A DNA stretch of 64,000 nt from JACCTU01 sp963700495 (GTDB lineage: Bacteria; Actinomycetota; Thermoleophilia; Gaiellales; Gaiellaceae). This document shows positions 8,761-19,273 of this stretch, in pieces. The stretch is from NCBI GenBank assembly GCA_963700495.1, contig CAVOXT010000001.1:186001-250000 (forward strand), written 5' to 3'. The notes under the pieces were generated by a model. That model did not search any database. It was given only the letters and a program-made list of their open reading frames with translations, and was not told the DNA's origin. Both the position numbers and the translations under genes were made by a program. Numbering within the stretch: the first letter of the stretch is position 1; every line of letters starts with the position of its first letter.

Positions 8761-10530
8761 GTGACCGAGCTCGCCGCGAGATTGGTTCCGAGGACGTGGC
8801 CACGGGTCACGACCGTCGTCATCGTCGCGGTCGTGGCGTTGTGCGCGGTCCCGTACGTGCGGGCGGTGCAGTTCCGCGGTGAGGTGCTCCCCGGCACACG
8901 CGTCGCCGGGGTCGACCTTTCCGGCCTCGACCGCGCTGAGGCGATCGCGGCAGTCCAGGCAACAGCCGCGCCCGCGCTCGCGCGTCCGGTGCAGGTGCGG
9001 GCCGGCGGCGAGACGTTCGACGTCCGGCCTGCTGACGTCTTCACGGTGAACGCCGTTGCGACGGTCGACGCCGCGCTCGCCGCATCGCGCCGCAACGAGC
9101 TCGAACGCGTCACCTCCCTTGCCGGCGTCGGTTCGGTCGACGTCGCGCCCGTCCTCCAGCTGCGGCCGCAAGCCGTCGAAGCGCTCCTCAGACGAGTGCG
9201 TCGCGCGGGTGGACGCTCCGCGGTTGCGTCCGCCGTCGAACTGCGCGGCCTGGAGCCCGTGGTCACGCCGAGCCGAGAAGGCCTTCGCCTCGACGCCGAC
9301 GCGCTGACGGCCGACCTCGGGCGCGCTGCATTCGAGGGCGGCACGGTCACGGCGGCGTTCTCGCCGGCGCTACCGCGCTACTCGACAGCCGACGCCGAGA
9401 GTGCGGCCGACCTCGCGCGCGGCCTGGTCGCGGCACCGGTCTACGTCTTCTTCGACGGTCGCCCGCTGCGCACGCTCGCGCCCTGGGAGCTCGCCCGCCT
9501 TGTCACCTTCGAGCGGCGCGCGGGTGATTTCCTCGTCACGCTCGACGACGAGCGGCTCGCCCGCGTTCTCGGTCCGGCAATCGGCGCGCACGAGCGTCGC
9601 CCCGTGAACGCGCGCTTCCAGATCGTCGGGAACAACGTTCGCGTCCTTCCGGATGCTCCGGGAATCGGCCTCGTCGTGGACGCCGCCCGTGACGAGGTGA
9701 CCGCGGCCGCCTACTCCCCGGATCGCCGCATCGCCGACGTTCGGGTGGGCGAGGTGCCGGCCGCGGTGACGGCCGATCAGCTGACCGCGCTCGGGATCAC
9801 GCGCAAGATCTCGTCGTTCACGACCGACATGGGCGTCTCCTCGTCGAACCGGATCTGGAACGTGCAGCTGATGGCGAACTACATCGACGGCACGATCATC
9901 AAGCCCGGCGAGACGTTCTCGTTCAACCGCGTCGTCGGTGAGCGCACCGTCGAGCGGGGCTTCCGCGAGGGCTCGATGATCGTCGGCTCGATCGTGCTGC
10001 CGTCGATCGGCGGCGGTGTCTGCCAGACGGCGACGACCCTCTTCAACAACGCGTTCGAGCTCGGCCTGCCGATCATCCGGCGCTACAACCACAGCTTCTA
10101 CATCAGCCACTACCCGCTCGGCCGCGACGCGACCGTCTCGTGGGGCGGCCCCGACCTCGTCTTCAAGAACGACCTCGAGCACGCGATCCTGATCAAGTCG
10201 TCGTACACGAGCTCGACGCTGACGTTCACGTTCTACGGCGCCCCGACCGGCCGCCGCGTGGCCTCGACGACGGGCCCGCAGACGAACTGGCGAGCGCCGC
10301 GGACGAGCTACGCGTACGACCCGTACGCGCCGGCGGGCTCGATTCGCACCTCCTCGGGGTCGAACCAGAGCGGCTTCGACGTCACGGTCCGCCGCACCGT
10401 GTTCGAGGGCGGCAACGTCGTGCGCCGCGACGCCTTCGCGAGCCGGTACATCCCGGTCGGCCCGACGCTGATCTACGGCCCGGGGACGAACCCGCCGCGG
10501 GTGGACTTCACCCTGCCTCCACCCGACTAG
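8761..10530 (+). CDS. VanW-family protein with peptidoglycan-binding-like domains
   Basis: Cell-envelope protein of 589 residues. A short cytoplasmic N-terminus is followed by one membrane segment at about residues 17-34 (TTVVIVAVVALCAVPYV), then an exported portion. The middle holds repeated GxxVAGVDLSGLDRAEA-type and peptidoglycan-binding-like (YoaR) domains. The VanW domain occupies roughly residues 375-510, with ITRKISSFTTDMGVSSSNR, PGETFSFNRVVGERTVERGF and SIGGGVCQTATTLFNNAF. VanW domains occur in some vancomycin-resistance clusters, but most members are chromosomal with unknown function, so resistance is not implied. GTG 8761 starts 35 bases from the divergent selA start. The 3' end overlaps the convergent LOG gene by 23 bases. 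Confidence 0.9.
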   Translation: MTELAARLVPRTWPRVTTVVIVAVVALCAVPYVRAVQFRGEVLPGTRVAGVDLSGLDRAEAIAAVQATAAPALARPVQVRAGGETFDVRPADVFTVNAVATVDAALAASRRNELERVTSLAGVGSVDVAPVLQLRPQAVEALLRRVRRAGGRSAVASAVELRGLEPVVTPSREGLRLDADALTADLGRAAFEGGTVTAAFSPALPRYSTADAESAADLARGLVAAPVYVFFDGRPLRTLAPWELARLVTFERRAGDFLVTLDDERLARVLGPAIGAHERRPVNARFQIVGNNVRVLPDAPGIGLVVDAARDEVTAAAYSPDRRIADVRVGEVPAAVTADQLTALGITRKISSFTTDMGVSSSNRIWNVQLMANYIDGTIIKPGETFSFNRVVGERTVERGFREGSMIVGSIVLPSIGGGVCQTATTLFNNAFELGLPIIRRYNHSFYISHYPLGRDATVSWGGPDLVFKNDLEHAILIKSSYTSSTLTFTFYGAPTGRRVASTTGPQTNWRAPRTSYAYDPYAPAGSIRTSSGSNQSGFDVTVRRTVFEGGNVVRRDAFASRYIPVGPTLIYGPGTNPPRVDFTLPPPD

Positions 10531-11197
10531 AGAGGCCCGCGCAGCGGCGCTCGTAGCTCTCGTGCACGATCCGCACGGCCTCGGCCGGGTCGTCGGTGAC
10601 GTGCAGGAGCTCGATGTCCTCGGGCGAGACCATCTTCTTCGGGAGCAGCTCGGCGTGGATGAAGTGGAGGAGCTCGTCCCAGAAGTCGGAGTCGAAGAGG
10701 ACGACCGGGAAGTCGGACACCTTCTCGGTCTGGATCAGCGTCAGCGCCTCGAACAGCTCGTCGAGCGTCCCGAACCCTCCGGGGAGGATCACGAATCCCT
10801 CTGCCGGCTTCACGAAGCAGACCTTGCGCACGTAGAAGTGGTCGAAGGTGATGTCGACGTCGAGGTACGGGTTCGCGTGCTGCTCGTGAGGGAGGTGGAT
10901 GTTGAGGCCGACGGAGAACCCGCCGCCTTCCTTCGCGCCGCGGTTCGCGGCCTCCATCACGCCGGGTCCGCCGCCCGTGATCACGGACCAGCCGGCTTCG
11001 GCGAACAGCCGCCCGGTCGTTCGCGCTGCCTCGTAGGCAGGGTGGCCTTCGTGCACGCGCGCCGACCCGAACAACGTGACGGCGGGGAGCGGGATCCGCG
11101 CAACCGCCTCGAACCCCACCTCGAACTCGCGCGCGATCTTGCGCACGCTGGCGTGCAGGTCGCCGTCGACGTTCTCGAGGATTCTTCGGTCGTCCAC
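10508..11197 (-). CDS. LOG-family (TIGR00730) nucleotide hydrolase
   Basis: Rossmann-fold protein of the LOG/YgdH type, 229 residues. The two family motifs are present: GGGPGVMEAANRGAKEGGG and PGGFGTLDELFEALTLIQ, separated by FDHFYVRKVCFVKPAEGFVI. Family members release nucleobases from nucleoside 5'-monophosphates, such as cytokinin ribosides or AMP-like substrates. GTG 11197 is chosen because it lies five bases after the stop of the upstream M50 protease gene, fits an operon and gives a normal length; upstream in-frame sequence is shadow of the protease gene. The 3' end overlaps the convergent VanW gene. Confidence 0.88.
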   Translation of the reverse strand: MDDRRILENVDGDLHASVRKIAREFEVGFEAVARIPLPAVTLFGSARVHEGHPAYEAARTTGRLFAEAGWSVITGGGPGVMEAANRGAKEGGGFSVGLNIHLPHEQHANPYLDVDITFDHFYVRKVCFVKPAEGFVILPGGFGTLDELFEALTLIQTEKVSDFPVVLFDSDFWDELLHFIHAELLPKKMVSPEDIELLHVTDDPAEAVRIVHESYERRCAGLSSRVEAG

Positions 11198-11202
11198 TCG
11201 CT

Positions 11203-12102
11203 CTAGAAGTGGCGCTCGATGTGGGTCAGGTGCATGGCGACGACCAGGAACGCGGAGAGGCCGAGGTAGACGACCGCGACGGTGACTCGCTGCCAGCGCT
11301 CGATCTTGTAGTACGCCTGCCCCTCCACGCTGTCGCGGTTGCGCCAGCGGTTCCAGAGCTCCATCCCGCCGATGATCAGGATCAGGATCAGGATCGGGTT
11401 CGGCGCGATGATCATCAGCGCGGCGAGACCCGCGAGTCCGACCAGCCAGAACGCCGGGTGCAGCGCCGCGACCGCGCGGCCGCCGTCCAGCGGCACGATC
11501 GGCAGCAGGTTGAAGAGGTTGAGGAAGAAGCCGACGTATGCCATCGCGGTGAAGAAGTCGCGGTCGGTCCCAGCTCCGATCGCCCAGAACACGCACGCGC
11601 CCAGTGTTCCGACGATCGGGCCTGCGAGCGCGACACGCGCCTCGCGCCAGACGTCGTCGGGCAGCTGCTTCATCGTGATCAATGCGCCGAGGAACGGAAT
11701 GAACATCGGGGCGCTCGTCGGAAGACCCTGGCGCCTCGCCTCGAGCACGTGCCCCATCTCGTGGATGAAGAGCAAGACGACGAGCCCGACCGCGAACCAC
11801 CAGCTCCAGAGCAGCGCGTACGCCCCGATCGAGACGAGACCGGAGAGCGCCGTGCCGACGAACTTGAACTTGAGGACGACGAGGGCGCCGGCCTTGAGCT
11901 TCCAGAACAGCGCGCCGAGGAACGCGATCGGCACCCAGATCTTTCGGGCCACCGAGCGCCAGGCGGGCTCCGGGTGGATCGGCTCGTAGCCTCGGAGCTG
12001 CGTCAGGTCGTACGGCTCGTCAGGAGGGTCTTGTCCGGGCTCATAGGAGCTGTCCGGCCAGTCCACCGGCTCGGGCCGAGGTTCGGGGCGATAATCGGTC
12101 AC
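11203..12102 (-). CDS. Site-2 protease family (M50) membrane metalloprotease
   Basis: Integral membrane protease of 299 residues. The zinc motif FIHEMGH (His114, Glu115, His118) lies at the end of a hydrophobic helix, and the third ligand sits in NLLPIVPLDGGR (Asp206). Six or so hydrophobic segments are visible between residues 53 and 290. The first 45 residues are soluble and rich in Pro, Glu and Asp, which is unusual among short members of this family. Such proteases cut substrates inside the membrane, often releasing anti-sigma factors, but no anti-sigma gene is adjacent. It is followed five bases later by the LOG gene and is divergent from a lipoprotein gene. Confidence 0.9.
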   Translation of the reverse strand: MTDYRPEPRPEPVDWPDSSYEPGQDPPDEPYDLTQLRGYEPIHPEPAWRSVARKIWVPIAFLGALFWKLKAGALVVLKFKFVGTALSGLVSIGAYALLWSWWFAVGLVVLLFIHEMGHVLEARRQGLPTSAPMFIPFLGALITMKQLPDDVWREARVALAGPIVGTLGACVFWAIGAGTDRDFFTAMAYVGFFLNLFNLLPIVPLDGGRAVAALHPAFWLVGLAGLAALMIIAPNPILILILIIGGMELWNRWRNRDSVEGQAYYKIERWQRVTVAVVYLGLSAFLVVAMHLTHIERHF

Positions 12103-12130
12103 TCACTCGGTATAGCGCAAAGCGACCACC

Positions 12131-12607
12131 ATGAACCGTCCCCGGACCCTAGCGGCCTTCGTGACAACCGTGCTCTTGGCTGGCTGCAGCGGTGGGGAGC
12201 CCGCCGCTGAGGCTACGGACACCGGCGCTGAAATGAGCCTCACGCTCACCGACGACGGTTGCACCTATGAAGGGGACGAGACGCCGGCGGCGGGGATGTT
12301 CACGGTCGACGTCGAGAACCAGACCGCGTACTTCGGGGCCTTTGCGCTCGCCGCACTCGCGGAGGGCTCCACGATCGAGGACCTCGAGCCGTTCCTCGGA
12401 CAGGCGCGGCGGCAGTTCAAGCAGAACGGAACGCTCCCCGAGCTGCCGCCGTTCTACACGCAGGTGGTCCGGGTCGGCGCCGCGTCCGGCAAGAGCAGCG
12501 TGTTGCCGGCCGACGTAACGGCCGGGAGGTACGCCCTCATGTGTTTCATCGACGACCTACCGACCTGGCAGGTCTACCTCGCCCGGCAGCTCGACGTAAC
12601 CGGGTAG
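12131..12607 (+). CDS. Putative lipoprotein, function unknown
   Basis: 158 residues with a lipoprotein signal peptide: a basic start (MNRPR), a hydrophobic stretch and the lipobox LLAGC with the acylated Cys about residue 19. The mature part has a linker of small residues, then a compact domain beginning MSLTLTDDGCTYEGDETPAAG and ending in CFIDDLPTWQVY. The two mature cysteines could form a disulfide outside the membrane. The pattern of a short beta-rich domain resembles cupredoxin-like or DUF-type secreted domains of actinobacteria, but I do not recognise the family. Divergent from the M50 protease by 28 bases and convergent with moaDE. Confidence 0.75.
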   Translation: MNRPRTLAAFVTTVLLAGCSGGEPAAEATDTGAEMSLTLTDDGCTYEGDETPAAGMFTVDVENQTAYFGAFALAALAEGSTIEDLEPFLGQARRQFKQNGTLPELPPFYTQVVRVGAASGKSSVLPADVTAGRYALMCFIDDLPTWQVYLARQLDVTG

Positions 12608-12616
12608 CAACTGAAT

Positions 12617-13255
12617 CTACGAACCCTGCCCGATCCACTCCTCGCCGCTGTCGTACACCTCTTTCTTCCAGAGCGGGACGGTCTCCTTGAGCGCGTCGAT
12701 GGCGTCATGGCACGCTTGGAGGGCGTCGGCGCGGTGCGGCGCGGACACGGCGATCACGACCGATGCCTCGCCGATCTCGACGCGGCCGACGCGATGGTGG
12801 ATCGCGATCTCGTTGAGGTCGTAGCGTGCTTTGAGCACGGTCGCGAGACCGGCCATCACCGATTCGGCCATCTCGGAGTACGCCTCGTACTCGAGGTGGT
12901 GCACGGTGCGGCCGCGCGACTCCCTCCGCACCGTGCCGCTGAACGTCGCCACGGCCCCGGCCCGTTCGTCGGCGACCTCGTCGACGACCGCCTCGAGCGA
13001 GAGCGGACCGTCGGTGACCATGAAGCCGCCGCCGGAGACGGGTGGGATCAGCGCGACCTCGTCTCCATCCTCGAGCCGGTGGTCCGGCGGCGCGTACTCG
13101 CGGTTGACGGCGTAGAGGAGGCCGGCCGGCTCCTCGCCGAGCCCGAGCTCGGGCCAGACGTCGGCCGCTCGCGCGCCTTCTGAGAGCTCGAGCTGCCGCT
13201 CCCCCGTACCGGCGAGCTCGCGGAGCGCGGCGAACAGCTTCACGACCACCCGCAC
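12617..13255 (-). CDS. Molybdopterin synthase, MoaD-MoaE fusion
   Basis: A single 212-residue protein joins both molybdopterin synthase subunits. Residues 1-77 are MoaD (ubiquitin-like sulfur carrier, VKLFAALRELAGTGER, ending GDEVALIPPVSGGG), and residues about 80-212 are MoaE (GAVATFSGTVRRESRGRTV, LEYEAYSEMA, IHHRVGRVEIGEASVVIAVSAPHR, PLWKKEVYDSGEEWI). The enzyme puts two sulfurs into precursor Z to make molybdopterin. The MoaD Gly-Gly (75-77), which must be a free C-terminus to be adenylated and thiocarboxylated, is internal here. Fused MoaX of Mycobacterium tuberculosis is known to be cleaved after its Gly-Gly, so processing is a reasonable guess. Divergent from the mutase gene by 37 bases. 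Confidence 0.92.
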   Translation of the reverse strand: MRVVVKLFAALRELAGTGERQLELSEGARAADVWPELGLGEEPAGLLYAVNREYAPPDHRLEDGDEVALIPPVSGGGFMVTDGPLSLEAVVDEVADERAGAVATFSGTVRRESRGRTVHHLEYEAYSEMAESVMAGLATVLKARYDLNEIAIHHRVGRVEIGEASVVIAVSAPHRADALQACHDAIDALKETVPLWKKEVYDSGEEWIGQGS

Positions 13256-13292
13256 GGCCCCAAGCGTACTGGCGAAGACCTACGATCTGAGC

Positions 13293-14867
<1,575 letters not shown>

Positions 14868-15654
14868 CTACGCGGACGCGCCGGAGTAGCGCCGGAGGCC
14901 GAAGCTCCAGAACCAGCGCGTGAACCCGAACAGCACGATCCCGAACCCGAGCGCAATCGCCACGGTCGACCAGTCGAGACGGGACGTCACGGCCTCCGCG
15001 GGCACGGTCACCGCGAACGCGACCGGCACGAGAAACGTCACGCCGAAGCGCAGCCAGGCCGGATAGATCGAGACCGGCCAGCGCCCCGTGGCGTAGACGC
15101 CGTCGAAGAGCTCGACGATGCTCCACATGTTCACGACCCAGAATGCGCCGGTGGAGATGACGAGCCAGAAGCAGTAGATCGTCATCGCTCCCACCGCAAG
15201 CATCGCGACGAAGAGCAGCGCATCCGAGAGACCGACACTCGTGTCGAGCCCCGAAATGCCGTACCAGAGCACGACCGCGCCCGAGATGATGTCGACGGAC
15301 CGCCAGATGCGCACGTCGCGCACGCTGATGAGCACCTGCGCGTCCTCGGGCTTCGTGAGTGCGTAGTCGAGCTTGCCGTCGCGCACCTCCTCCATCAGGC
15401 GTTCCATGTTGGGCTGGATGCTCATCCGGATCACGCCGCCGAGCAGGATCTGAATGGCCATCACGACGAGCAGCTCCGACTGCGACCATCCGTTCAGCTC
15501 GTCGGTGTGCGAGTAGACGAGCGCCAGCACCGCCAGCGCCGTCAGCGACGGAGATCGCGGACTGGAGCAGCTGGATGAAGAAGTTCGCGCGGTACTGGAG
15601 CTCGTTCAGCGAGCCGACTCGGAAGAAGAGCCATGCCAGGCGCAGTGTCCGCAT
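14868..15654 (-). CDS. ABC-2 type permease (COG3694-like), frameshifted
   Basis: About 262 residues with six hydrophobic segments. It starts at ATG 15654 (MRTLRLAWLFFRVGSLNELQ), whose first base is shared with the TGA of the upstream permease, and continues YRANFFIQLLQSAISV. A single extra base near 15545 shifts the frame; the protein resumes as LTALAVLALVYSHTDELNGW and runs to TAG 14868-14870. This permease forms the membrane pore of an ABC exporter together with the next permease and the ATPase. The COG4586/4587/3694 trio is widespread in bacteria and has poorly known substrates. Confidence 0.85.
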
Positions 15655-16480
15655 CAGTTGCCGACCGCCGAGTAGCGCCTGACCGCGAACCGCCAGACGA
15701 AGAGCGTCAGACGCCGTGAGCGCCACGATCCAGAAGACCTGCATCCCGAGCCCGCGGAGCAGCTCATTCGTCGAGAGATCGCCGACGAGCGACTCGATCG
15801 GGAAGTAGAACGTCCACTGGAACGGCAGGAACGCAGCGATGTCCTGCGCCCAGTCCGGCATCAGCGGCATCGGCACGAGGCGTCCGGACAGCAGCAGCTC
15901 GACGGCGATCGCGAGCTCGAAGATCGCGCTCACGCGCGTCGTCCAGAACGTGATCATCCCCAGCACCGAGAGGAACATCGTCCGGATCAGGTAGGCGCCC
16001 CAGATCGCGACGGCGAAGACGCCGACTTCGAGCGGCCGCGGGTGAAGCACGGGGTCGAACGCGATCCAGAGCACCGCCGCGATCGGCAGCCAGAGGATGA
16101 TCACCACGACCTTCCACCCCGCGAACCCCGCGATGTCGTCGTGCAGCGGGTGCAGCGGGCGGAGCAGAGCCGCCGAGAGCTGCCCCTCGCGGATCCGCCA
16201 CTCCCAGCCGTACGGCGTGAAGACGATGTTCATGTTCCGGACGAGCGTCCAGACGATGTAGTACGCGGCGAACTCACCGGCGGTGATCCCTTCCACCGAG
16301 CCGCCCTGCTGGTCCGCGATCGTCGTCCAGACGACGAGGTAGATCACGGGCTCGGCGACCATCCCGAGCATGTAGAGGTAGTTCGCGACGCGGTACTGGA
16401 ACTGGTTCTGGATCTCCGTTCGCCCAGCGCGTGACGTAGTAGTCGAACATCGACCGCACGCGTCCGGCCTCGCCGTTCAC
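15654..16480 (-). CDS. ABC-2 type permease (COG4587-like), frameshifted
   Basis: About 275 residues, six membrane segments. GTG 16480 overlaps the ATPase stop (GTGA). The N-terminus reads VRSMFDYYVTRWANG, then a frame change near 16410 leads to QNQFQYRVANYLYMLGMVAE and the hydrophobic helices. A second shift near 15700 restores the C-terminal FVWRFAVRRYSAVGN before the TGA that overlaps the next start. Both shifts are single-base and restore conserved sequence, so they look like assembly errors. Middle gene of the exporter operon ATPase-permease-permease. Confidence 0.85.
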
Positions 16481-17454
16481 GCGCGGCTCCTCGCGCGAAG
16501 ACCATCTCGATCACGTCCTCGATCGGCGGATCCTCGACGGTGAGGTCGGCGACGTCCTGCTCTGCGAGGAGCCGGGCGGTGATGCGCGCCGTCTCGGCCC
16601 GTGGAACGCGCAGCGTGACGCGGTCGCCGGCGTGCTCGACGACCTCGCCGTATGCCGAGAGGTCGGCGCCGCCGCTCTCGAGATCGACCGCGATCTTCTT
16701 CCAGGCCGCGAACCGATCGCCGAGCCGCGCGAGCTGGCCGTCGAAGAGGATCCGGCCGTGGTGGATCACGATCACGCGCTTGCAGAGCGCCTCGACGTCC
16801 GCCATGTAGTGGCTCGTCAGCAGCACCGTCGCCTCGTGGCGCCGGTTGTACTCCGCGACGAACGACCGGATCCGCTTCTGCATCGTCACGTCGAGCCCGA
16901 TCGTCGGCTCGTCGAGGAACAGCACCTGCGGGCGGTGGAGCAGCGAGCCGACGATCTCGACCTTCATCCGTTCGCCGAGCGAGAGGTTGCGCACCGGCTT
17001 GCGCACGAGGTCGCCGACGTCGAGCAGCTCGATCAGCTCGTCGCGGTGCGGCGTGAAGTCGCTGCGCGGGATTCGATAGATCGCGCGGTTGAGCTCGAAC
17101 GAGTCGAGCGCGGGGAGGTCCCACTGAAGCTGGTTGCGGTTGCCCATCACGAGCGTGATCCGGCGCAGGAACTCACGCTCGCGCTTCGAGGGCACGTGGC
17201 CGAGCACGCGTCGCCTCGCCCGCCGTCGGGTAGAGCAGCCCGGAGAGCATCTTCAGCGTCGTCGTCTTGCCGGCGCCGTTCGGCCCGAGGAAGCCGACGA
17301 CCTCGGCCTGCTCGATGTCGAGCGAGATCGCCTCGACCGCGTGGACCTCGCGATGCTTCCGGCGCACCAGGGCTCGGATGGACGCGCGGAGCCCGGGCTC
17401 GCGCTCCGGCACGATGAAGGTCTTCGTGAGCAAGTCCACGTGGACGACAGCCAC
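16477..17454 (-). CDS. ABC exporter ATPase (COG4586-like), frameshifted
   Basis: About 325 residues from ATG 17454. Walker A is GFLGPNGAGKTTTLKMLSG, followed by the typical ITLVMGNRNQLQWDLPA insert of this subfamily, the signature RNLSLGERMKVEIVG, Walker B VLFLDEPTIGLD and the switch histidine in LLTSHYMADVE. The first 85 residues and the rest are in different frames, with an indel near 17210 (expected join GEA-RVLGHVPSKRERE). The end is also slightly shifted: TGA 16477-16479 fits the GTGA overlap with the permease start. It energises the export system formed with the next two genes. Divergent from a glycosyltransferase with only 26 bases between them. Confidence 0.88.
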
Positions 17455-17480
17455 GTGCGGGGACGCTAGCGTCCCGGCCG

Positions 17481-18467
17481 GTGCGCATCCTCCTCGTCTC
17501 GCAGATGTACCCGGGTCCGGCCGACCCGGACCTCGGCGTCTTCGTCGCCCAGATGGAGCACGCGCTGGAGCGCCGCGGTCACGTGATCGACCGAGCGGTG
17601 CTCGACCGGCGGGCCGGCGGCAAGCTCCGCTACCTCGAGCTCGCGCGCGCGACGCGCCGGGCGCAGCGTCCTGACGTCGTCTACGCGCACTTCCTCGTTC
17701 CGACCGGGCTGATCGCCGCGCTCGCCCAGCGCGCGCCGCTCGTCCTCACCGCGCACGGCCAGGACGTCCGCAACGTCGGGACGATTCGCGGCGTTGCCTG
17801 GGCGACGCGTTTCGCCGTTCGCCGGGCGGCGTCGGTGATCGCCGTCTCGGACTATCTCCGGCGAGAGCTCGAGGCCAAGGTGCCCGAGGCGCGCGGCAAG
17901 ACCGAGGTCGTCGACTCGGGAGTCGACCTCGAGCGCTTCCAGGTTTTCCCGGCGCCTGAGCAGGCGCCCGCGTTCCTGTGCATCGGGTCGCTGATCGAGC
18001 GCAAGAACGTCGTCCGTCTTGCACAGGCCTTCGAGCGTCTCGAGGTCGGCACACTGACGTACGTCGGCGACGGCCCCCTGCGCGATCGTCTCGAAGGGCG
18101 CGAGCGCGTGTCGCTCGTCGGCCGCGTCAGGCACGACGAGATCCCGGCGTATCTCGCGCAGGCGACGGTGCTCTGCCAGCCGAGCCTGGTCGAGCCGCTC
18201 GGCCAGTCACTGCTCGAGGCGATGGCGTGCGGGCGGTCGGTCGTGGCGACCCGCATCGGCGGGCCGCCGGAGTTCGTGCCGCACGAGGCGGGCGTCCTCG
18301 TCGACCCGCGTGACGAGGAGGCGATAGCGGACGGAATGCGCCGGGCGGCCGCTCTCCCTGTTCCGAACCCGGCCGCGCGTAGGGCGGCCGAGGCCCACGA
18401 CGTCAATCTCCAGGCGGGCCGGGTGGAGGAGATTCTCGAGCGAGCCGCTCGAGGTCGGCGAGCCTGA
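17481..18467 (+). CDS. Family 4 (GT-B) glycosyltransferase
   Basis: 328 residues with the two Rossmann halves of GT4 enzymes. The N-terminus is MRILLVSQMYPGPADPDLGV with the acceptor-side motif LTAHGQDVRNV. The C-terminal donor-binding half shows FLCIGSLIERKNVVRLAQAF, YVGDGPLRDRL and the EX7E region PSLVEPLGQSLLEAMACGRSVV. It transfers a sugar from an NDP-sugar to an unknown lipid, protein or polysaccharide acceptor. GTG 17481 is the first good start after the divergent ABC ATPase. The 3' end overlaps a small minus-strand gene by 65 bases. Confidence 0.88.
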   Translation: MRILLVSQMYPGPADPDLGVFVAQMEHALERRGHVIDRAVLDRRAGGKLRYLELARATRRAQRPDVVYAHFLVPTGLIAALAQRAPLVLTAHGQDVRNVGTIRGVAWATRFAVRRAASVIAVSDYLRRELEAKVPEARGKTEVVDSGVDLERFQVFPAPEQAPAFLCIGSLIERKNVVRLAQAFERLEVGTLTYVGDGPLRDRLEGRERVSLVGRVRHDEIPAYLAQATVLCQPSLVEPLGQSLLEAMACGRSVVATRIGGPPEFVPHEAGVLVDPRDEEAIADGMRRAAALPVPNPAARRAAEAHDVNLQAGRVEEILERAARGRRA

Positions 18468-18630
18468 CCTCGACGAGCGGCCGGACCGACTCTTCGAAAC
18501 CGGCCTCTCGCGCAACTTCCAGCGCCTGCTCGTAGCTCTGCCGAACCTTGGCCGGGTCGACCCCCTGTTTCAGCCGGTTGTCGCCCGTGACGAGGAGCTT
18601 CTGGACCCGATCGCGCGCCTCGGACTTCAC
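18403..18630 (-). CDS. Small helical protein, function unknown
   Basis: 75 residues from GTG 18630: VKSEARDRVQKLLVTGDNRL, then QGVDPAKVRQSYEQALEVAR and a proline-rich tail. The amphipathic helical pattern resembles a single TPR-like hairpin. Coding is favoured by the balanced composition, which is unlike the arginine-rich shadows around it. The last 65 bases lie antisense to the end of the glycosyltransferase gene. I do not recognise a family. It is divergent from the receiver-domain gene with a 31-base gap. Confidence 0.6.
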   Translation of the reverse strand: MKSEARDRVQKLLVTGDNRLKQGVDPAKVRQSYEQALEVAREAGFEESVRPLVEVRLADLERLARESPPPGPPGD

Positions 18631-18661
18631 ATCCCGAGGGTAACAGTGAAGATTCGGCGGG

Positions 18662-19035
18662 ATGGCCGTCCCCGTGCGCGTTCTCATCGCCGACGACCAC
18701 CGGCTGTTCGCCGAGGCTCTGGGGGCGATTCTCATCGCGGACGAGCGGATCGTCGTCGTCGGTTACGCCCGCGACGGTCGCGAGGCGATTGCGTTGTGGG
18801 GCGAGCACCGCCCCGACATCACGCTGATGGACATCGCGATGCCCGTGCTCGACGGGCTCGCGGCGACGCGCGAGATCCGCGAGATCGACGATGCCGCCTG
18901 CATCGTGATGCTCACCGGCTCGAACGCGCGGGGCGACGTCGACCGCGCACGCCAGGCGGGCGCCGCGGGCTACATCACGAAGGACGGATCGCCGCAGAGC
19001 TGATCGAGGCGATCCTCGACGTCGCGGCCCGCTAG
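18662..19035 (+). CDS. Single-domain response regulator (receiver only), frameshifted at the end
   Basis: CheY-like receiver protein of about 124 residues without an output domain. It has the acidic pair in VLIADDHRLF, the phosphoacceptor Asp in ITLMDIAMPVLDG, the Thr/Ser in MLTGSN and the Lys in GAAGYITKD. Near 18988 one base is missing, so the reading runs to an early stop at 19003; the other frame supplies RIAAELIEAILDVAAR, the natural alpha-5 helix, ending at TAG 19033-19035. A partner kinase is not adjacent. The sequence resembles NarL-type receivers, so it may have lost an HTH or act by protein contact. Confidence 0.8.
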
Positions 19036-19051
19036 GTACCATGCCGCCGCG

Positions 19052-19273
19052 ATGGTCGGATTCTTCGCAGCGCTGCATGTCCTCATCTCATTCGCCCTGA
19101 TCGTGCTGATCCTGATGCACTCCGGGCGCGACGCGGGCATGGGCGGGATGGGCTTCACCCCTGCCTCGCAGGGCGGCACTCACATCGTCGAGCGGAACCT
19201 GACCCGCCTGACGGTCGCGGTCTCGATCGTGTTCGCGACGAACACGATCGTCCTCTGGCACCTGCTGTCCTAG
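19052..19273 (+). CDS. secG: Preprotein translocase subunit SecG
   Basis: 73 residues with the SecG layout: a first membrane helix (FFAALHVLISFALIVLILMHSG), a glycine-rich cytoplasmic loop (DAGMGGMGF) and a second helix (LTVAVSIVFATNTIVLWHLL). SecG assists SecYE during protein export. ATG 19052 follows the receiver gene by 16 bases. Its TAG shares the palindromic CTAG (19270-19273) with the stop of the convergent tldE gene. Confidence 0.92.
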   Translation: MVGFFAALHVLISFALIVLILMHSGRDAGMGGMGFTPASQGGTHIVERNLTRLTVAVSIVFATNTIVLWHLLS

